A stretch of 64,000 bases of DNA from JABMPR01 sp964508765 (GTDB lineage: Bacteria > Fidelibacterota > UBA8477 > JABMPR01): assembly GCA_964508765.1 (NCBI GenBank), contig CAZDVD010000002.1, positions 90,063 to 154,062 on the forward strand, given 5' to 3'. The notes beneath the pieces are model-generated. The model searched no databases. It worked only from the letters and a program-made list of their open reading frames with translations, and had not been told where the DNA came from. Shown here in pieces: positions 63,096 through 64,000 of this stretch. Each line of letters begins with the position of its first letter. The first letter of the stretch is position 1. A program made the position numbers and the translations under genes.

Positions 63096-64000
63096 ATGCA
63101 TTTGAAGTGGTTCACCCCTGTTGTTATCACCATCATCTTATCTCACTGCGCTGACAATGAACATATAGTACCTAAAGCATTTGAATTATCTCCAGGCAGC
63201 CATAGAGAGATCGCCTACACCGATAAGCAGGATGCACATTGGGTAACCCGGGCTGGTGGGTATAACAACTCTCCCTGGCATGGACTTACCGCGTCTAAGC
63301 GCGGGTATTTTGAGGATCTTTATATTTCCGCAGGGGGGAATTGCTACCTCGTGAAGAGGCTCTTGTGACCATTACTCCCGCCGCTCTCATACGTCAATAT
63401 CCCAGGTTGGGAATTCGGGAAACCTGGACCCTATTGGACGAAAAGAGGATGCTGTTGGTGGAGCTTGAAGCTGAACAAGCTACCCATTGGACCGTCCAGC
63501 CTGCCATTCTGGGAGGTAATCAACCGCAAGATTTTGAGATCAGTACGTCAGATCAGGAATTGAATGTTGTCCTAAAGCGTATGGAGGAGATTCCATCCAG
63601 TTATCCCCATCTCAAAATCTGGTTTTCCCAATCAATGAATTGGCTTTCCTCAGAAATCCCTGATATACAGCTATATACGGCATATCTGACTCCTCGGGCC
63701 GAATATGATTCCTCTCACCGACTGGCCATTGCCATATCTCTCAGCGAAAAAAACAGGAGATGGGAATAGAGCCAGGTTGGATGGAAAATGCCCGCAGTCG
63801 TCGACAGCAAAGAATTGACCAGCGTGCCGAGTCAACAATAATGCAGAGTAATATGCCTGAGTTGGATAAGGCCATTTTTTGGGCACACCAATCTCTGGAT
63901 GCACTGGTGATGAAGCAGTTAGGAAAGGGTATCTATGCTGGGCTGCCCTGGTTTGATGATTACTGGGGGCGGGATGCCTTTATTTCATTTGCTGGTGCCG
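63096..64000 (+). pseudogene. Glycogen debranching enzyme (amylo-1,6-glucosidase type), frameshifted and cut by the window edge
   Basis: A GGAAGGAG sequence precedes ATG 63096. The first frame gives an N-terminal export signal (ending L-S-H-C) and part of a GDE N-domain. At a G-run (63333-63338) adding one G would continue A-G-G-E-L-L-P-R-E-E; the second frame runs to a stop at 63769. At an A-run (63747-63753) adding one A continues S-E-K-K-Q-E-M-G-I-E-P-G into the third frame. That frame holds the C-domain motif G-L-P-W-F-D-D-Y-W-G-R-D-A-F-I-S and reaches the window end. Both breaks are homopolymer length changes. The intact enzyme would trim alpha-1,6 branches outside the cytosol. Confidence 0.8.

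Noticed and set aside
1..64000. CRISPR arrays, rRNA, tRNA genes and insertion sequences
   Set aside because: I read both strands for regularly spaced repeats, tRNA-like T-loops and transposase motifs and found none. A tRNA scan would be decisive.

Overview
The window reads as a chromosomal segment of a Gram-negative bacterium of the FCB superphylum, most likely Candidatus Marinimicrobia or a close relative. I infer this from TonB-dependent receptors with carboxypeptidase-regulatory-like N-termini (one paired with a DUF4249-type lipoprotein), C-terminal PNPFNP-type sorting domains, a bacterial geranylgeranylglyceryl phosphate synthase, and many exported proteins. No 16S gene is present, so the assignment rests on protein families only. 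I found no rRNA, tRNA, CRISPR array, insertion sequence or prophage.

Layout. 0-6.3 kb: envelope genes, namely a Spy/CpxP-like protein, a frameshifted multihaem cytochrome with a sorting domain, and a TonB receptor with its DUF4249-like lipoprotein. 6.5-15.4 kb: an XRE regulator, aspS, exported M1 and M14 peptidases, a TPR-like lipoprotein and a 58-residue membrane protein. 15.4-23.8 kb (minus strand): a six-gene run of two MMPL/RND transporters, a TetR regulator, a LolA-like carrier, an outer-membrane barrel and an unknown protein, probably a lipid or hydrophobic-compound export system. 23.9-30.9 kb: a TrmB-type regulator, two overlapping GAPDH paralogues of which the first lacks the catalytic cysteine, a GH57 4-alpha-glucanotransferase and a GT35 phosphorylase, together an alpha-glucan/lower-glycolysis block. 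31-36 kb (minus strand): an ECF sigma factor with a small membrane protein and a Spy-like lipoprotein, then a TonB receptor interrupted by an amber codon, a winged-helix regulator and a membrane protein. 36-44.3 kb: a DECR1-like SDR, a small lipoprotein, a PHP-family phosphoesterase, efp-accB-accC, and gcvH-gcvPA-GGGP synthase. 44.3-53.2 kb: a repeat-rich gap, xerC/D, dgt, and a minus-strand run coaE-adk-CNT transporter-tdk-cdd-rhomboid-M23 peptidase (nucleotide salvage plus envelope proteins). 53.3-64 kb: small regulatory or zinc-binding proteins, copA, a pair of haem-binding envelope proteins, selD, and two decayed extracellular glucan-degradation genes (GH13 and a debranching enzyme).

Three points stand out. 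selD is a selenoprotein gene: an in-frame UGA lies in its active-site motif, so a conventional ORF call loses the first 62 codons. The GAPDH pair combines a pseudoenzyme with an active enzyme in translational coupling under a TrmB-type regulator. Four genes for exported proteins (cytochrome, TonB receptor, GH13, debranching enzyme) carry nonsense codons or homopolymer frameshifts, whereas the housekeeping genes are intact; this is either real decay of surface functions or partly assembly error.
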